DNA from: Bacteroidales bacterium
GTDB taxonomy: Bacteria > Bacteroidota > Bacteroidia > Bacteroidales > UBA932
Direction: 5' to 3'
DNA length: 64,000 nt
Assembly (NCBI GenBank): GCA_017427885.1
Contig: JAFRRW010000006.1
Span: 29,432-93,431 of the forward strand
Part shown: one piece after another, positions 27,000 through 36,629 of the stretch
How the letters are laid out: every line of letters starts with the position of its first letter
How positions within the stretch are numbered: position 1 is the stretch's first letter
The notes under the pieces: model-generated
Seen by the model: only the letters and a program-made list of their open reading frames with translations
Told to the model about the DNA's origin: nothing
Database searches by the model: none
Made by a program: the position numbers and the translations under genes

Positions 27000-28478
27000 A
27001 TGGCTAAGGAAGTAACTAAGAGGGCCGAAAATTATTCCCAGTGGTACAGCGATCTGGTCGTGAAGGCGGACCTTGCCGAGCAGTCTGCGGTAAGGGGTTG
27101 CATGGTCATAAAACCATATGGTTATGCCATCTGGGAGAAGATGCAGGGCGTGCTGGACGGGATGTTCAAGGAGACCGGCGCGAAGAACGCCTATTTCCCC
27201 CTTTTCATTCCCAAGTCTTTCTTCAGCCGTGAGGCCGAACACGTGGCCGGGTTCGCGAAGGAATGCGCCGTCGTGACCCACCACAGGCTGATGAACAATC
27301 CCGACGGCCCGGGAATCGTGGTCGATCCCGAAGCCAGGCTCGAGGAGGAACTCATCGTGAGGCCCACTTCCGAGACCATCATCTGGAGCACGTACAAGAA
27401 CTGGATAAAGTCCTGGCGCGACCTGCCCGTCCTTTGCAACCAGTGGTGCAACGTGGTCAGGTGGGAGATGCGCACAAGGCCCTTCCTCAGGACCACCGAG
27501 TTCCTCTGGCAGGAGGGCCACACCGCCCATGCCACCGCGGAAGAGGCCGAGGAGAAGGCCTGGGAGATGGTGAACGTGTATGCGAAGTTCGCCAGGGAGT
27601 GCATGTCCCTGCCTGTGATAGTCGGCCACAAGAGCCCCAACGAGAGGTTCGCCGGTGCCCTTGACACCCTCACTATCGAGGCGATGATGCAGGACGGAAA
27701 GGCCCTTCAGTCTGGCACTTCCCACTTCCTCGGCCAGAATTTCGCCAAGTCCTTCGACGTGAAGTTCGCCGACAGCGAGGGCAACCTCCAGTATGTATGG
27801 GCGACTTCTTGGGGCGTGTCCACCCGCCTTATGGGAGCCCTGATAATGGCCCACGGCGACGACTGCGGCCTCGTGCTTCCTCCCGCCCTGGCCCCCATCC
27901 AGGTGGTGATGGTACCCATTTACAAGACTCCGGAGGAGAGGTCGGCGATAATCGAGAAGATGGAGGAGGTGAAGAAAGGCCTCCTGGCCGGAGGTCACAG
28001 TGTGGAGATCGACGACCGCGACACCCTCCGTCCCGGCTTCAAGTTCGCGGAGTGGGAGCTCAAGGGTGTTCCCGTCCGCCTGGCCATAGGCCCCCGCGAC
28101 CTCGAGGGCGGCACCGTTGAGGTGCACAGGAGGGATACGATGGAAAAGCAGACCGTTCCCCTGGAATCCCTCGTGGGGGCCATCGGTTCCCTGCTGGATG
28201 ACATCCAGAGGAACATCTATGCAAAGGCCCTGGCGTTCAGGGATTCCAACGTGGAGAAGTGCGACGACTGGGAAGAGTTCAAGGAGAAGATCGGCACCGG
28301 AAAGTTCCTTCTCTGCCACTGGGACGGCACCGCCGAGACCGAACAGAAGATCAAGGATGAGACAAAGGCTACCATCAGGTGCATACCTGTCGACAGTTAT
28401 GTCTGCGAGGAGGAAGGCCGGGACATCTATTCCGGGAAGCCTTCTCCGCGCAGGGTGGTCTTCGGAATAGCATATTGA
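27000..28478 (+). CDS. proS: Prolyl-tRNA synthetase
   Basis: Charges tRNA-Pro. The 492-residue protein is of the shorter eukaryote/archaea-like type that lacks the bacterial editing insertion. Motif 2 ([22 protein letters not shown]) and motif 3 are visible, and the C-terminal extension ends in tyrosine (VVFGIAY), as in that type. I use ATG 27000; an in-frame TTG nine codons upstream lies in AT-rich leader. It precedes a DUF3078 gene by 17 bp. Confidence 0.95.
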   Translation: MAKEVTKRAENYSQWYSDLVVKADLAEQSAVRGCMVIKPYGYAIWEKMQGVLDGMFKETGAKNAYFPLFIPKSFFSREAEHVAGFAKECAVVTHHRLMNNPDGPGIVVDPEARLEEELIVRPTSETIIWSTYKNWIKSWRDLPVLCNQWCNVVRWEMRTRPFLRTTEFLWQEGHTAHATAEEAEEKAWEMVNVYAKFARECMSLPVIVGHKSPNERFAGALDTLTIEAMMQDGKALQSGTSHFLGQNFAKSFDVKFADSEGNLQYVWATSWGVSTRLMGALIMAHGDDCGLVLPPALAPIQVVMVPIYKTPEERSAIIEKMEEVKKGLLAGGHSVEIDDRDTLRPGFKFAEWELKGVPVRLAIGPRDLEGGTVEVHRRDTMEKQTVPLESLVGAIGSLLDDIQRNIYAKALAFRDSNVEKCDDWEEFKEKIGTGKFLLCHWDGTAETEQKIKDETKATIRCIPVDSYVCEEEGRDIYSGKPSPRRVVFGIAY

Positions 28479-28494
28479 CAAATACCGATATATT

Positions 28495-29610
28495 ATGAAG
28501 ACTCTGAAGATATTGATCGCCATGGCGGCAGCGGCTGCCGTATCCCTTCCCTCCTTCGCCCAGGAGGATGCGCAGAAGGCTGCGGAAGAGGCTGCGAAAG
28601 CCATCGCCAGCGCACCCCAGGTGGAGGTTCAGGCCCCGAAACCCATCTATTGGACCAGGACGCTGACCACCAACGTCAATTTCATCCAGACCGGATACAA
28701 CAACTGGGCTAAGGGAGGATACAACAACGTGGTCCTGAAGGCCTACCTAGACGGCAACGCCAATTATGCCAAGGACAAAATGATCTGGAAGAATCGCCTT
28801 CAGATAGACTATGGCTTCCTCTATTCCGAGGACAAGCCCATAATCCAGAAGAACACCGACAGGCTCCTGTTCGAAAGCACCGCCGGTTACAAGGCTACCC
28901 AGACCTTGAGCTATTCCGCGAAGTTCACCTTCCAGAACCAGTTCACGAACGGTTTCACCTATCCCACTCCCACCAACATCGCAGGTGAGGAACCTACTAA
29001 AAGGGAATGGCAGGATGCCAGGCTGCTGAAATCGGGTTTCCTTTCTCCCGCGATAGTCAACCTGGGACTTGGTATCGACTGGGTGCCTACGAAATGGCTC
29101 ACGGTCAACTTCGCCCCTCTCACCGGAGGTTTCACGATCGTTTCAAGGGAAGCCCTCCGTCCGACTTACGGTATGAAACTCAGGAAACTCACAGATTCCG
29201 AGATGGCTGCCTACGAAGAAGCCGCAGCCGCGACATACGAGAACTATGTGGTCAAGGGCGAGGCCATCGGAGGCTATTTCCGTCCGGGAAGGTTCGAATT
29301 CGGTGCCCAGCTGACCCTCGACGCCAAGATGCAGGTGAACGACAACTTCACGGCTTCCACCCATCTGCTCATGTTCTCCGACTATCTCCGCAAGCCCCAG
29401 AACGTCAGGGTGAACTGGGATAACAGGCTGTTCTGGAAAGTCGCCAAGTATTTCTCCCTGAACTTCACCACCAACCTCATCTATGACGACACGGTGCGGA
29501 TAGTCCAGGAGAAGGACAAGGACCTGTATCCCGACGGCCGCCGCAGGGTGCAGTTCATGGAGAACTTCTCCTTCGGCTTCCTTTACACGTTTGCGAGCAA
29601 GCCCAACTGA
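28495..29610 (+). CDS. DUF3078 outer-membrane protein
   Basis: A 371-residue exported protein (signal peptide ending SFAQ near residue 22, then an Ala/Glu helix). The rest fits DUF3078, a Bacteroidota family predicted to form a beta barrel: NFIQTGYNNWAKGGYNNV near the start, a LWKNRLQ-like segment (MIWKNRLQIDYGF), and a C-terminal strand FGFLYTFASKPN. Function is unknown. The tilS start overlaps its stop by one base (TGATG). Confidence 0.87.
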   Translation: MKTLKILIAMAAAAAVSLPSFAQEDAQKAAEEAAKAIASAPQVEVQAPKPIYWTRTLTTNVNFIQTGYNNWAKGGYNNVVLKAYLDGNANYAKDKMIWKNRLQIDYGFLYSEDKPIIQKNTDRLLFESTAGYKATQTLSYSAKFTFQNQFTNGFTYPTPTNIAGEEPTKREWQDARLLKSGFLSPAIVNLGLGIDWVPTKWLTVNFAPLTGGFTIVSREALRPTYGMKLRKLTDSEMAAYEEAAAATYENYVVKGEAIGGYFRPGRFEFGAQLTLDAKMQVNDNFTASTHLLMFSDYLRKPQNVRVNWDNRLFWKVAKYFSLNFTTNLIYDDTVRIVQEKDKDLYPDGRRRVQFMENFSFGFLYTFASKPN

Positions 29611-30995
29611 TGCAGCGGCGCTTCGACGCTATCTTGAGGGAGGTTTTTTCCTCCCTCGGCAAGTCCTCGCCCAGGTTCCTCCTGGCCGTGAGCGGAGGCG
29701 TGGACTCGATGGTGATGGCCCATCTTTTCGCATCATCGTCCCTCCGCCCGTATTTCGCAGTCGCCCATTGCAATTTCCGCCTCAGGGGAGATGAGAGCGA
29801 CTCCGACGAAAACCTGGTGTCGGATTGGTGCGAGGCGAACGGCGTCAGGATGTTCGTCAGGGGATTCGACACGGAGAAATACGCCAGGGAAAAGGGATTG
29901 AGCGTGGAGATGGCGGCGAGGGAACTCCGGTATTCGTTCTTCGACGGGATATGTACCGGGGAGGGCTACGACGCAACGGTCGTCGCCCATAATGCCAACG
30001 ATAACGCCGAGACGTTGGTACTCAACCTTCTGAGGGGCACCGGGTCAAAGGGACTGGCGGGAATCAAGGCCGTTTCGACCATCCCGGCCGGCAGCGGGAA
30101 TATTCCGCTCGTCAGGCCTCTGCTTTCCTTTACCCGCCAGGAAATCTCCCGGTTCGCAAGTGAAAACGGGATCCGTTACCACGAGGACAGCACCAATGCC
30201 GAATCCCGGTTCAAAAGGAACAGGATCAGGAACGAGGTTTTTCCCATATTTGCCGGCATAAATCCTTCCTTCATAGAGACTTTTTCCGAAGAAACCGCCC
30301 GTTTCGCACAGGTCAACTCGGTGGCTGACAGCTATTTCGAGGCTGTAAGGCCCAGGGTCGTCGAAGAGGCCGGAGCCGGTGAACTGCTGAGGATCCCCCT
30401 CGCTGCCCTTACTGCCGATCCAAACTGGGAGTATGTCCTTTACAGGCTCCTCGAACCCTATGGCTTCCCTTCCGACACCATTTCTTCCCTGACCCGTTCG
30501 GTCGGCGACCCCTTGAAATACGGCGGCCGGGTATTCTGCAGCCCCGCTGCAAAGGCCGTGCTTTCACCGGACCGTATTACCGTGGTGGATGCGGGAGTGG
30601 TCCTTAGGGAAGAAAGGCCGGTGACCGTCGTGGACGGTCCTGGAGAATACAGGTTCGGGGACGTCTCGTTCAGGGTCTCCGTCCGTCCCTGGTTGATGGG
30701 GGAGGACAGGAAACAGCCTGCAGGCACCTTGGTTTTCGATTCGAGGGTGTTCCCTTTTCCCTTCGTCGTCCGTTCCTGGAACGACGGGGACTGGATGGTG
30801 CCCCTCGGGATGAAGGGCCGCCGCAAGCTGAGCGACATTTTTTCCGATGAGAAGAAGGGGATTCTGGCCAAAGGAAAAGCCGGAGTGATAGTCCACTCCG
30901 GCTCCCGTGTCGATGCCATCCTGGGTGAGAGGATCGACGATTCCCTTAAAGTGACCGGCACCACCGTGATGGTGACCGAGGTCAAGGTTATCTGA
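29610..30995 (+). CDS. tilS: tRNA(Ile)-lysidine synthase
   Basis: Converts the wobble cytidine of the CAU anticodon tRNA-Ile into lysidine, using ATP and lysine. The PP-loop is LLAVSGGVDSMVMAHLF (about 28-44), followed by VAHCNFRLRGDESD and the VVAHNANDNAETLVLNLLRGTG segment. A middle substrate-binding domain and a C-terminal TilS_C domain (WNDGDWMVPLGMKGRRKLSDI) complete it; 461 residues is normal. Convergent with sppA, 8-bp overlap at the 3' ends. Confidence 0.94.
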   Translation: MQRRFDAILREVFSSLGKSSPRFLLAVSGGVDSMVMAHLFASSSLRPYFAVAHCNFRLRGDESDSDENLVSDWCEANGVRMFVRGFDTEKYAREKGLSVEMAARELRYSFFDGICTGEGYDATVVAHNANDNAETLVLNLLRGTGSKGLAGIKAVSTIPAGSGNIPLVRPLLSFTRQEISRFASENGIRYHEDSTNAESRFKRNRIRNEVFPIFAGINPSFIETFSEETARFAQVNSVADSYFEAVRPRVVEEAGAGELLRIPLAALTADPNWEYVLYRLLEPYGFPSDTISSLTRSVGDPLKYGGRVFCSPAAKAVLSPDRITVVDAGVVLREERPVTVVDGPGEYRFGDVSFRVSVRPWLMGEDRKQPAGTLVFDSRVFPFPFVVRSWNDGDWMVPLGMKGRRKLSDIFSDEKKGILAKGKAGVIVHSGSRVDAILGERIDDSLKVTGTTVMVTEVKVI

Positions 30996-32790
30996 TATTT
31001 ATCTCATAGGGCAGCCTGGCGAAGAACATATTGCCGTCTCCGTTCTTCTCCCAGGACTCAGCCCATTTTTCAATGACCTTTACCGTATTCTTAAGGTCTT
31101 TTCCTGCAAACACATAGGGTTCTTCCCTGAAATTTCCAAAGGAGGCCACGAGCATCTGCCCGAAGGTCATCGGGGCGGGATACTCCACGATGTGCCAGCC
31201 GTCGAGGGAGGGATCGGCAGTCGGGCTGGCCACTGAAGCGGCATAGTGGAGCGCGGTCTCCAGGGTTCCGATTTCGTCCACGAGGCCCAGCCTGAGGGCG
31301 TCGTCTCCGGTCCAGACCCTTCCCTGGGCTATGGAATCCACATATTCCTTCCTCAGGTTCCTTCCTTCGGCGACGAGGCTGACGAACCTGTCATAGATGT
31401 CCTCGATGGAGGCCTGCATCGCTGCGGTCTCGTCCTTGTCGAAGGGGCGGGTCAGGGAGTATGCGTCCCCGTGCTTGTTGGAGGTGACTGAGGTGATGTT
31501 CACGTGGGCGATGTTCTTGAGGGTCTTGCTCAGGTCGGGGACCATTCCGAAGACGCCTATGGACCCGGTGAGGGTGGTGGAGTTGCTGAAGATCTTGTCG
31601 CAGGCGCTGGAGATCCAGTATCCTCCGGATGCCGCATAGTCGCCGTAGGATGCGATGACGGGCTTGCATTTCCTGGTCAGGGCAATTTCGTCACGGATCT
31701 TGTCGGATCCGATGACGCTGCCTCCGGGAGAGTTTACCCTCAGGACGACTGCCTTGACGGTGGAGTCGGCCCTTGCGGCTGCAATCATGCGGGAGAACCT
31801 GTCCCCGGCGACGTCCTTGGAATCATTGCCGTCCACTATCTCCCCTTCGGCATAGATGATGGCGATCTTGTTCTTCGGACGGAAATTCTCGGTCACCTTG
31901 GCCTTGACGTAGTCGTTGAAGCCGATGAGGGTGACCTTCGAGAAATCTTCGGCCATATAATAGGTCGCAAGCTTGGATTTGAGCTCGTCCTTGGTAAGGA
32001 GGCCGTCCACGAGGGAGTGGGACAGGAGATCCTCGGGGAAGATGAGTTCGATGTTGTCGATGGCGGCGTCGAGAGCCTCGGGAGTTATGTCCCTGCTCTT
32101 GCAGATTTCGGTGGATATGCTTTTCCACATCGAGTTGACCATCACCTGGTTCTGCTCAAGGTTCTCGGCCGAGGCCTCGCTGCGCGTGAACATCTCGCCG
32201 GCGCTCTTGTACTTGCCGTGGCGGATGAGTTGGACGTTCACCTGGAGCTTGTCCAGGAGGTCTCCGAGGAAGATCATCTGTCCGGCCACGCCGGTAATCA
32301 TGTTGTTTCCGCCGGGATGAGAGGTCATGAACACCTTGTCGGCGACGGAGGCCAGGTAATAGCTACCGGTGGAGGGATTCTCGACATATGAAATCACCGG
32401 CTTTCCGCTGGAGCGGAAATTCGCCAGGGCGCTCCTCAGTTCCTGAAGCTGGGCGATACTGGCAGAGCCTCCGTCGGGCTTGAGGTAGATGAGTTTCACT
32501 CCGGGGTCCGCGGCGGCTATGTTGATGGCCTGGACCGCGCTCCGCAGGGTGATGGTCTCGTCGAGGCTTCCGCTGCGGATGACGGACATCGGGTCGCCGG
32601 GCTGTCCCTGGTCCGAGACGGAAACAGTGGACATGTCGATTACAAGGGCCCCTTCGCGGGGAATCAGAGGCTTGGCGCTGCCGGCGACGGCCATGCTGCC
32701 GATGAAGCCTATGAAAAGGAAGAATCCGAGGATTCCCATAAGAAAGATGCCGGTCATTACGGCCAGCACCATTTTGACAAAACTCTTCAT
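30988..32790 (-). CDS. sppA: Signal peptide peptidase SppA, double-domain type
   Basis: Membrane-bound serine/lysine protease that degrades cleaved signal peptides on the periplasmic side. The N-terminal membrane anchor lies at about residues 8-35. The first half supplies the catalytic lysine (HGKYKSAGEMF) and the second half the catalytic serine (YAASGGYWISSACDKI), as in the 67-kDa type. I start at ATG 32790 (600 residues); the longer frame begins with TTG. Last gene of fabH-fabF-fabZ-sppA. Confidence 0.94.
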   Translation of the reverse strand: MKSFVKMVLAVMTGIFLMGILGFFLFIGFIGSMAVAGSAKPLIPREGALVIDMSTVSVSDQGQPGDPMSVIRSGSLDETITLRSAVQAINIAAADPGVKLIYLKPDGGSASIAQLQELRSALANFRSSGKPVISYVENPSTGSYYLASVADKVFMTSHPGGNNMITGVAGQMIFLGDLLDKLQVNVQLIRHGKYKSAGEMFTRSEASAENLEQNQVMVNSMWKSISTEICKSRDITPEALDAAIDNIELIFPEDLLSHSLVDGLLTKDELKSKLATYYMAEDFSKVTLIGFNDYVKAKVTENFRPKNKIAIIYAEGEIVDGNDSKDVAGDRFSRMIAAARADSTVKAVVLRVNSPGGSVIGSDKIRDEIALTRKCKPVIASYGDYAASGGYWISSACDKIFSNSTTLTGSIGVFGMVPDLSKTLKNIAHVNITSVTSNKHGDAYSLTRPFDKDETAAMQASIEDIYDRFVSLVAEGRNLRKEYVDSIAQGRVWTGDDALRLGLVDEIGTLETALHYAASVASPTADPSLDGWHIVEYPAPMTFGQMLVASFGNFREEPYVFAGKDLKNTVKVIEKWAESWEKNGDGNMFFARLPYEINIR

Positions 32791-32815
32791 ATCGTTGTCG
32801 TTGTTATCATTCAAT

Positions 32816-33247
32816 TCAAGGCAGGGGTTTCAGGACGAAGGTGAGTTCCCCCTTGCAGCAGAGTTTCCCGTCCACTTCCAACTTGGCGCTGCAGAAGTAC
32901 ATTGTGGCAGCTCCGGTTCCCCTGCGGTCATTGAGGGTTGCCGTGACTTCGCACACGTCCCCTGGCATCACGGAATTCTTGAAGCGCACCTTGTCGAGGC
33001 CCGCATAAAGTGTCATGTTTCCGGGAATCTCGTCCTTTACCAAAATGGAGCAGCTCTGTGCCATTATCTCGCAGAGGATCACGCCGGGAACGATGGGATT
33101 CCCCGGGAAATGTCCCCTCGTGAAGAATTCGTCCTCCTTGACGGTGTATTTCGCGTGGGCGGTGCCTTCAGGGTCTATCGTGGCCTCTTCGATGAGGAGC
33201 ATCGGTTCCCTGTGGGGAAGGAATCTCTTTATCTCGTCCTTGTCCAT
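32816..33247 (-). CDS. fabZ: 3-hydroxyacyl-ACP dehydratase FabZ
   Basis: Dehydrates 3-hydroxyacyl-ACP in fatty acid elongation. A 143-residue hotdog-fold protein with FLPHREPMLLIE, the catalytic HFPGNPIVPG (His) and E in CEIMAQSC. It lies 9 bp after fabF and 25 bp before the sppA start. It is a free-standing FabZ, not the C-terminal part of LpxC as in many relatives. Confidence 0.93.
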   Translation of the reverse strand: MDKDEIKRFLPHREPMLLIEEATIDPEGTAHAKYTVKEDEFFTRGHFPGNPIVPGVILCEIMAQSCSILVKDEIPGNMTLYAGLDKVRFKNSVMPGDVCEVTATLNDRRGTGAATMYFCSAKLEVDGKLCCKGELTFVLKPLP

Positions 33248-33256
33248 AACGGAGGA

Positions 33257-34519
33257 TTATTGTTCAATACGGCGAAAGGCGACGCAGGCGTTGTGGCCTC
33301 CGAAACCGAGGGAATCGGAAATACCGAGGGTGAGGTCGCTCCTGACGGCCGTGTTGGGGGTGTAGTCAAGGTCGCATTCGGGGTCCGGGCAGTCCAGGTT
33401 GATGGTGGGAGGGATGATTCCGTCGCGGAGGGCGAGGATGGTGGCAATGGCCTCAGCCGCGCCTGCCGCTCCGAACATATGTCCGGTCATCGACTTTATG
33501 GAACTGATGTGGGCCTTGTAGGCGAAGTCTCCGAGGGCGGCCTTGTAGGCGATCGTCTCGGCTATGTCGTTGAGGTGGGTTCCCGTGCCGTGAGCGTTGA
33601 TGTAGAGGTTGTCCTTCTTCTCGTCGAACCCGGCCTCTTCGAGGGCGAGGGAGATGCTCTTCGCCTGGGTGGATCCGTCCGGCCTGGGGGCCGTGGGATG
33701 ATAGGCGTCGCAGGTGTTGCCGTAGCCGACGATCTCACCGTAGATTTTCGCTCCCCTGGCTATGGCGTGGCCATATTCCTCGAGAATAAGGATGCCGGAT
33801 CCGTCTCCCATCACGAAGCCCTTGCGGTTGAGATTGAAGGGGAGGGAGGCGTATTTGGGATCCTCGGCCCTGGAAAGGGCCTTCGCGTTGGCGAAACCGG
33901 CGATTCCCAGGGGAATGGTGGCGTTCTCGCAGCCTCCTGCTATGATCGCGTCGGCATACCCGTGGCGGATGGCCCTGAAGGCCTCGCCGATACAGTGGGA
34001 GGAGGTGGCGCAGGCGGTGACGATGTCAAGGCATGGGCCTTCGGCGTGGTGCTTGATGGCTATGTGCCCTGCGGCGATGTTGGAAATCATCGTGGGGATG
34101 AACAGGGGGGAGATCCACTGGCCTGAGGGGTCGTCTATCATCTTGGCGGTTTCGCGGTACTGGACCTCAAAGCCACCTATGCCCGAACCTACGTACACTC
34201 CGAAGCGGAAGGGATCGATGTTTGCGTTTTCCCCTTCGCTGACCAGTCCGGAGTCTTTCACGGCCTGCCAGGCGGCGGCCATTCCGTACTGGGTGAAGAG
34301 GTCCTGCTTGCGGATGAAGGGCTTGTCCATCTCGTATTCTTCGGCGTGGAAGTCCTTGATCTTGCCCGCAATCCTCACGGGAAGGTTCTCCGTGGGGAAT
34401 TCTTCGATATAGTCGATTCCGCAATATCCGTTTATGAGGTTGTTCCAGAAGGTGGGCACGTCGTTCCCCACGGGGGAGATGACGCCCATTCCGGTTATTA
34501 CCACTCTTTTGCTATCCAT
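33257..34519 (-). CDS. fabF: Beta-ketoacyl-ACP synthase II
   Basis: Elongates acyl-ACP with malonyl-ACP. The Cys-His-His triad is visible: Cys in DIVTACATSSH, His in NAHGTGTHLND and His in KSMTGHMFGAAGA. The start MDSKRVVITGMGVISPVG is the family N terminus. Length is 420 residues, typical. A TATTTTTG box lies upstream on its own strand. Confidence 0.96.
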   Translation of the reverse strand: MDSKRVVITGMGVISPVGNDVPTFWNNLINGYCGIDYIEEFPTENLPVRIAGKIKDFHAEEYEMDKPFIRKQDLFTQYGMAAAWQAVKDSGLVSEGENANIDPFRFGVYVGSGIGGFEVQYRETAKMIDDPSGQWISPLFIPTMISNIAAGHIAIKHHAEGPCLDIVTACATSSHCIGEAFRAIRHGYADAIIAGGCENATIPLGIAGFANAKALSRAEDPKYASLPFNLNRKGFVMGDGSGILILEEYGHAIARGAKIYGEIVGYGNTCDAYHPTAPRPDGSTQAKSISLALEEAGFDEKKDNLYINAHGTGTHLNDIAETIAYKAALGDFAYKAHISSIKSMTGHMFGAAGAAEAIATILALRDGIIPPTINLDCPDPECDLDYTPNTAVRSDLTLGISDSLGFGGHNACVAFRRIEQ

Positions 34520-34545
34520 AAGAAATCAGATGTATGTCAAGTTTG

Positions 34546-34553
34546 CAAAAATA
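34546..34553 (-). promoter_or_regulatory. -7 promoter box of fabF-fabZ-sppA
   Basis: Minus-strand TATTTTTG matches TAnnTTTG 26 bp before the fabF start. No good -33 TTG at the normal distance. It would allow transcription separate from fabH. Confidence 0.5.
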
Positions 34554-34591
34554 ATATAATTCCTTGAATTACCACTGACTTGCGCTAACAA

Positions 34592-35539
34592 TTACCATTC
34601 CAGGACGGCGGCTGCCGAGAGAAGGCCTGCGCCGAAGGCGCTGAACACGAGGATGTCCCCCTTCTTCAGGAGGCCCTTACGGTTGGTCTCGTCGAGGAGG
34701 ATGGTGCAGGAGGCCGACGAGGAGTTCCCGTGGTCGGCTATGTTGGAGGGGAATTTTTCTTCCGGTTCGGCAAGATACTGCTTGATGGAGTCAATGATCC
34801 TGGCATTGGCCTGGTGGACCATATAATATGTCACGTCATCCTTGGTCATTCCGCATTCAGAGAGGAGGGCCTCCACCTGGGTGGTCGAGGCGTTCACCGC
34901 AAAGCGGAACACGTCCCGTCCCTTCATCTGAAGGGGCACGGAGACCTCTTCCTTCGTAATGTAGGGAGTGGGCTCGAGGATGCGTTTCTGCCAGATCTTG
35001 TCAGGGGAGGGCTCTGCGTGGAGATTGATGCCCCTGATGTTGTCCCCGTCGGTGAGGACAACGGCTCCGGCCCCGTCTCCGAAGAGGACGCAGGTGGAGC
35101 GGTCCTGCCAGCTGGTCATCCTGGAGGGCTCCTCGGCGCACACTATGAGTGCGTTGTGCAGTTTGCCCGCCTTCCATCTGGCCTCCACTATGTCGAGGGC
35201 GTAGATGAATCCGGGGCAGGCGCAGTTGATGTCCACGCAGGGGCAGGTGAGGCCCAGCTTATAGCCGATGATGCAGCTCAGCCCGGGGGTGAGGTATTCG
35301 TTGACGACGTTCGAGCAGATGAAATAATCTATGTCTGAGGTCTTCAGGCCTGAAGCGGCCAGAGCCTTAGCGGCGGCATCGGCGGCCAGGTCTTCAAGTT
35401 CTTCGTCGGAAATGACGTGGCGGCTCCTGATGCCGGTGCGGGGGACAATCCATTCGTCACTTGTGTCGAGGAATTCTGACAGCATGTCGTTGGTGACGAC
35501 CTTCTTTGGAAGCGAGCTTCCCGTTCCGATAATTCTCAT
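34592..35539 (-). CDS. fabH: Beta-ketoacyl-ACP synthase III
   Basis: Starts fatty acid synthesis by joining acyl-CoA to malonyl-ACP. Triad: Cys in INCACPGFIYAL (near residue 110), His in YMVHQANARI and Asn in DHGNSSSAS. The 315-residue length fits. First gene of the fab set. Confidence 0.95.
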   Translation of the reverse strand: MRIIGTGSSLPKKVVTNDMLSEFLDTSDEWIVPRTGIRSRHVISDEELEDLAADAAAKALAASGLKTSDIDYFICSNVVNEYLTPGLSCIIGYKLGLTCPCVDINCACPGFIYALDIVEARWKAGKLHNALIVCAEEPSRMTSWQDRSTCVLFGDGAGAVVLTDGDNIRGINLHAEPSPDKIWQKRILEPTPYITKEEVSVPLQMKGRDVFRFAVNASTTQVEALLSECGMTKDDVTYYMVHQANARIIDSIKQYLAEPEEKFPSNIADHGNSSSASCTILLDETNRKGLLKKGDILVFSAFGAGLLSAAAVLEW

Positions 35540-35576
35540 ATCTGTAAATGATTTGGATTCTTTAATGTTTGCTGTG

Positions 35577-35584
35577 CAAAATTA
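35577..35584 (-). promoter_or_regulatory. -7 promoter box of fabH
   Basis: Minus-strand TAATTTTG matches the TAnnTTTG consensus 37 bp before the fabH start. A small palindrome (ACCCC-CGA-GGGGT, 35589-35601) lies just upstream and could be an operator. Confidence 0.5.
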
Positions 35585-35699
35585 AATCACCCCCGAGGGG
35601 TTTCAAAATAAATGTGGTGAAAACCGCCCCGGTGTCCGTGGTTTCCGAAAAACCCGGGGTTTGTGGGGTGAATCGGCCGGATATGTGGCGAAATTTGCT

Positions 35700-35707
35700 T
35701 ATCTTTG
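35700..35707 (+). promoter_or_regulatory. -7 promoter box of the LytTR gene
   Basis: TATCTTTG matches the TAnnTTTG consensus 32 bp before the start of the regulator gene. Confidence 0.5.
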
Positions 35708-35739
35708 CAAAGATTCGCCAGAGAATCTGAATCCGTGTT

Positions 35740-36618
35740 ATGGAAGAAGGGAAGAAGAAAAGGAAAATGATGCCGGAGTATCTCCGCGCAAAGAACCAGC
35801 TGATAGGGACCGTGACCTTCGCGGCCCTCTTCTCCATCGTGTTCCTGCTCGTGAGCATACCATTCTCCCACAACGTCTGGTTCCAGCTTGGCAACTCCGT
35901 CTTCTTCCTCTTCACCGTCCTCTTCGCGGTAACCTCGCTGCTCATCGTCATCGCCAGCAAGGTGGTGATGTACAAGACGCGCGGCATCCTTCCCCTTACG
36001 ATGGCCGGATATGTGGCCTGGAACGTGTGCGAGGTCATATTCATCTGCCTGCTTTACACCATCCTCACCATTAGCATCACCTCCCAGGGATGGGGCGCCT
36101 TCATCCCCATTTTCTTCAATTCCCTCGTTTACGGGACCATTTCCCTTGCCATCCCGTACATCATCGCCGGTATGTACTGTTCCATTGAGGACAAGAAAAG
36201 CACCATAAGGATGATGAACTACGGGAGCGTCGTCACGGACGAGGTGCTGCCTCCCGGAGGGGACAAGAAGATCAACCTCTATGACAACGGGGGCGCGATG
36301 AAACTCAGCGTCCGTTCCTCCAGCCTCCTCTATATGGAGGCGGACGACAACTACATCAAGGTGTGGTACGAGGACAGCGGCGGGGATCTCAGGGTGTATA
36401 TGCTCCGCTGTCCGTTGAAGACGGTGGAGGAAAGTTTCCTCGGCAGCAGCCTGATGCGGTGCCACAGGAAATACATAGTGAACCTGGACAAGGTGAAGGT
36501 CCTCCGCAGGGGCAGGGACGGCTATGAGCTTTACCTCGGAAACGACTCCATCGACCCCATCCCCGTCACCAAGACCTACGAGTCGAACGTCCTTGCATAT
36601 TTCAACAGGGAGAAGTAG
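35740..36618 (+). CDS. Membrane-anchored LytTR DNA-binding regulator
   Basis: A 292-residue one-component regulator. Four membrane segments fill about residues 20-150; the C-terminal third (about 185-290) is a LytTR DNA-binding domain (LLYMEADDNYIKVWY, then LMRCHRKYIVNLDKV). There is no receiver domain, so the signal is probably sensed in the membrane. The GH51 gene begins 12 bp later, suggesting one transcript and perhaps a shared regulatory role. Confidence 0.9.
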   Translation: MEEGKKKRKMMPEYLRAKNQLIGTVTFAALFSIVFLLVSIPFSHNVWFQLGNSVFFLFTVLFAVTSLLIVIASKVVMYKTRGILPLTMAGYVAWNVCEVIFICLLYTILTISITSQGWGAFIPIFFNSLVYGTISLAIPYIIAGMYCSIEDKKSTIRMMNYGSVVTDEVLPPGGDKKINLYDNGGAMKLSVRSSSLLYMEADDNYIKVWYEDSGGDLRVYMLRCPLKTVEESFLGSSLMRCHRKYIVNLDKVKVLRRGRDGYELYLGNDSIDPIPVTKTYESNVLAYFNREK

Positions 36619-36629
36619 TTTTTCAGTCA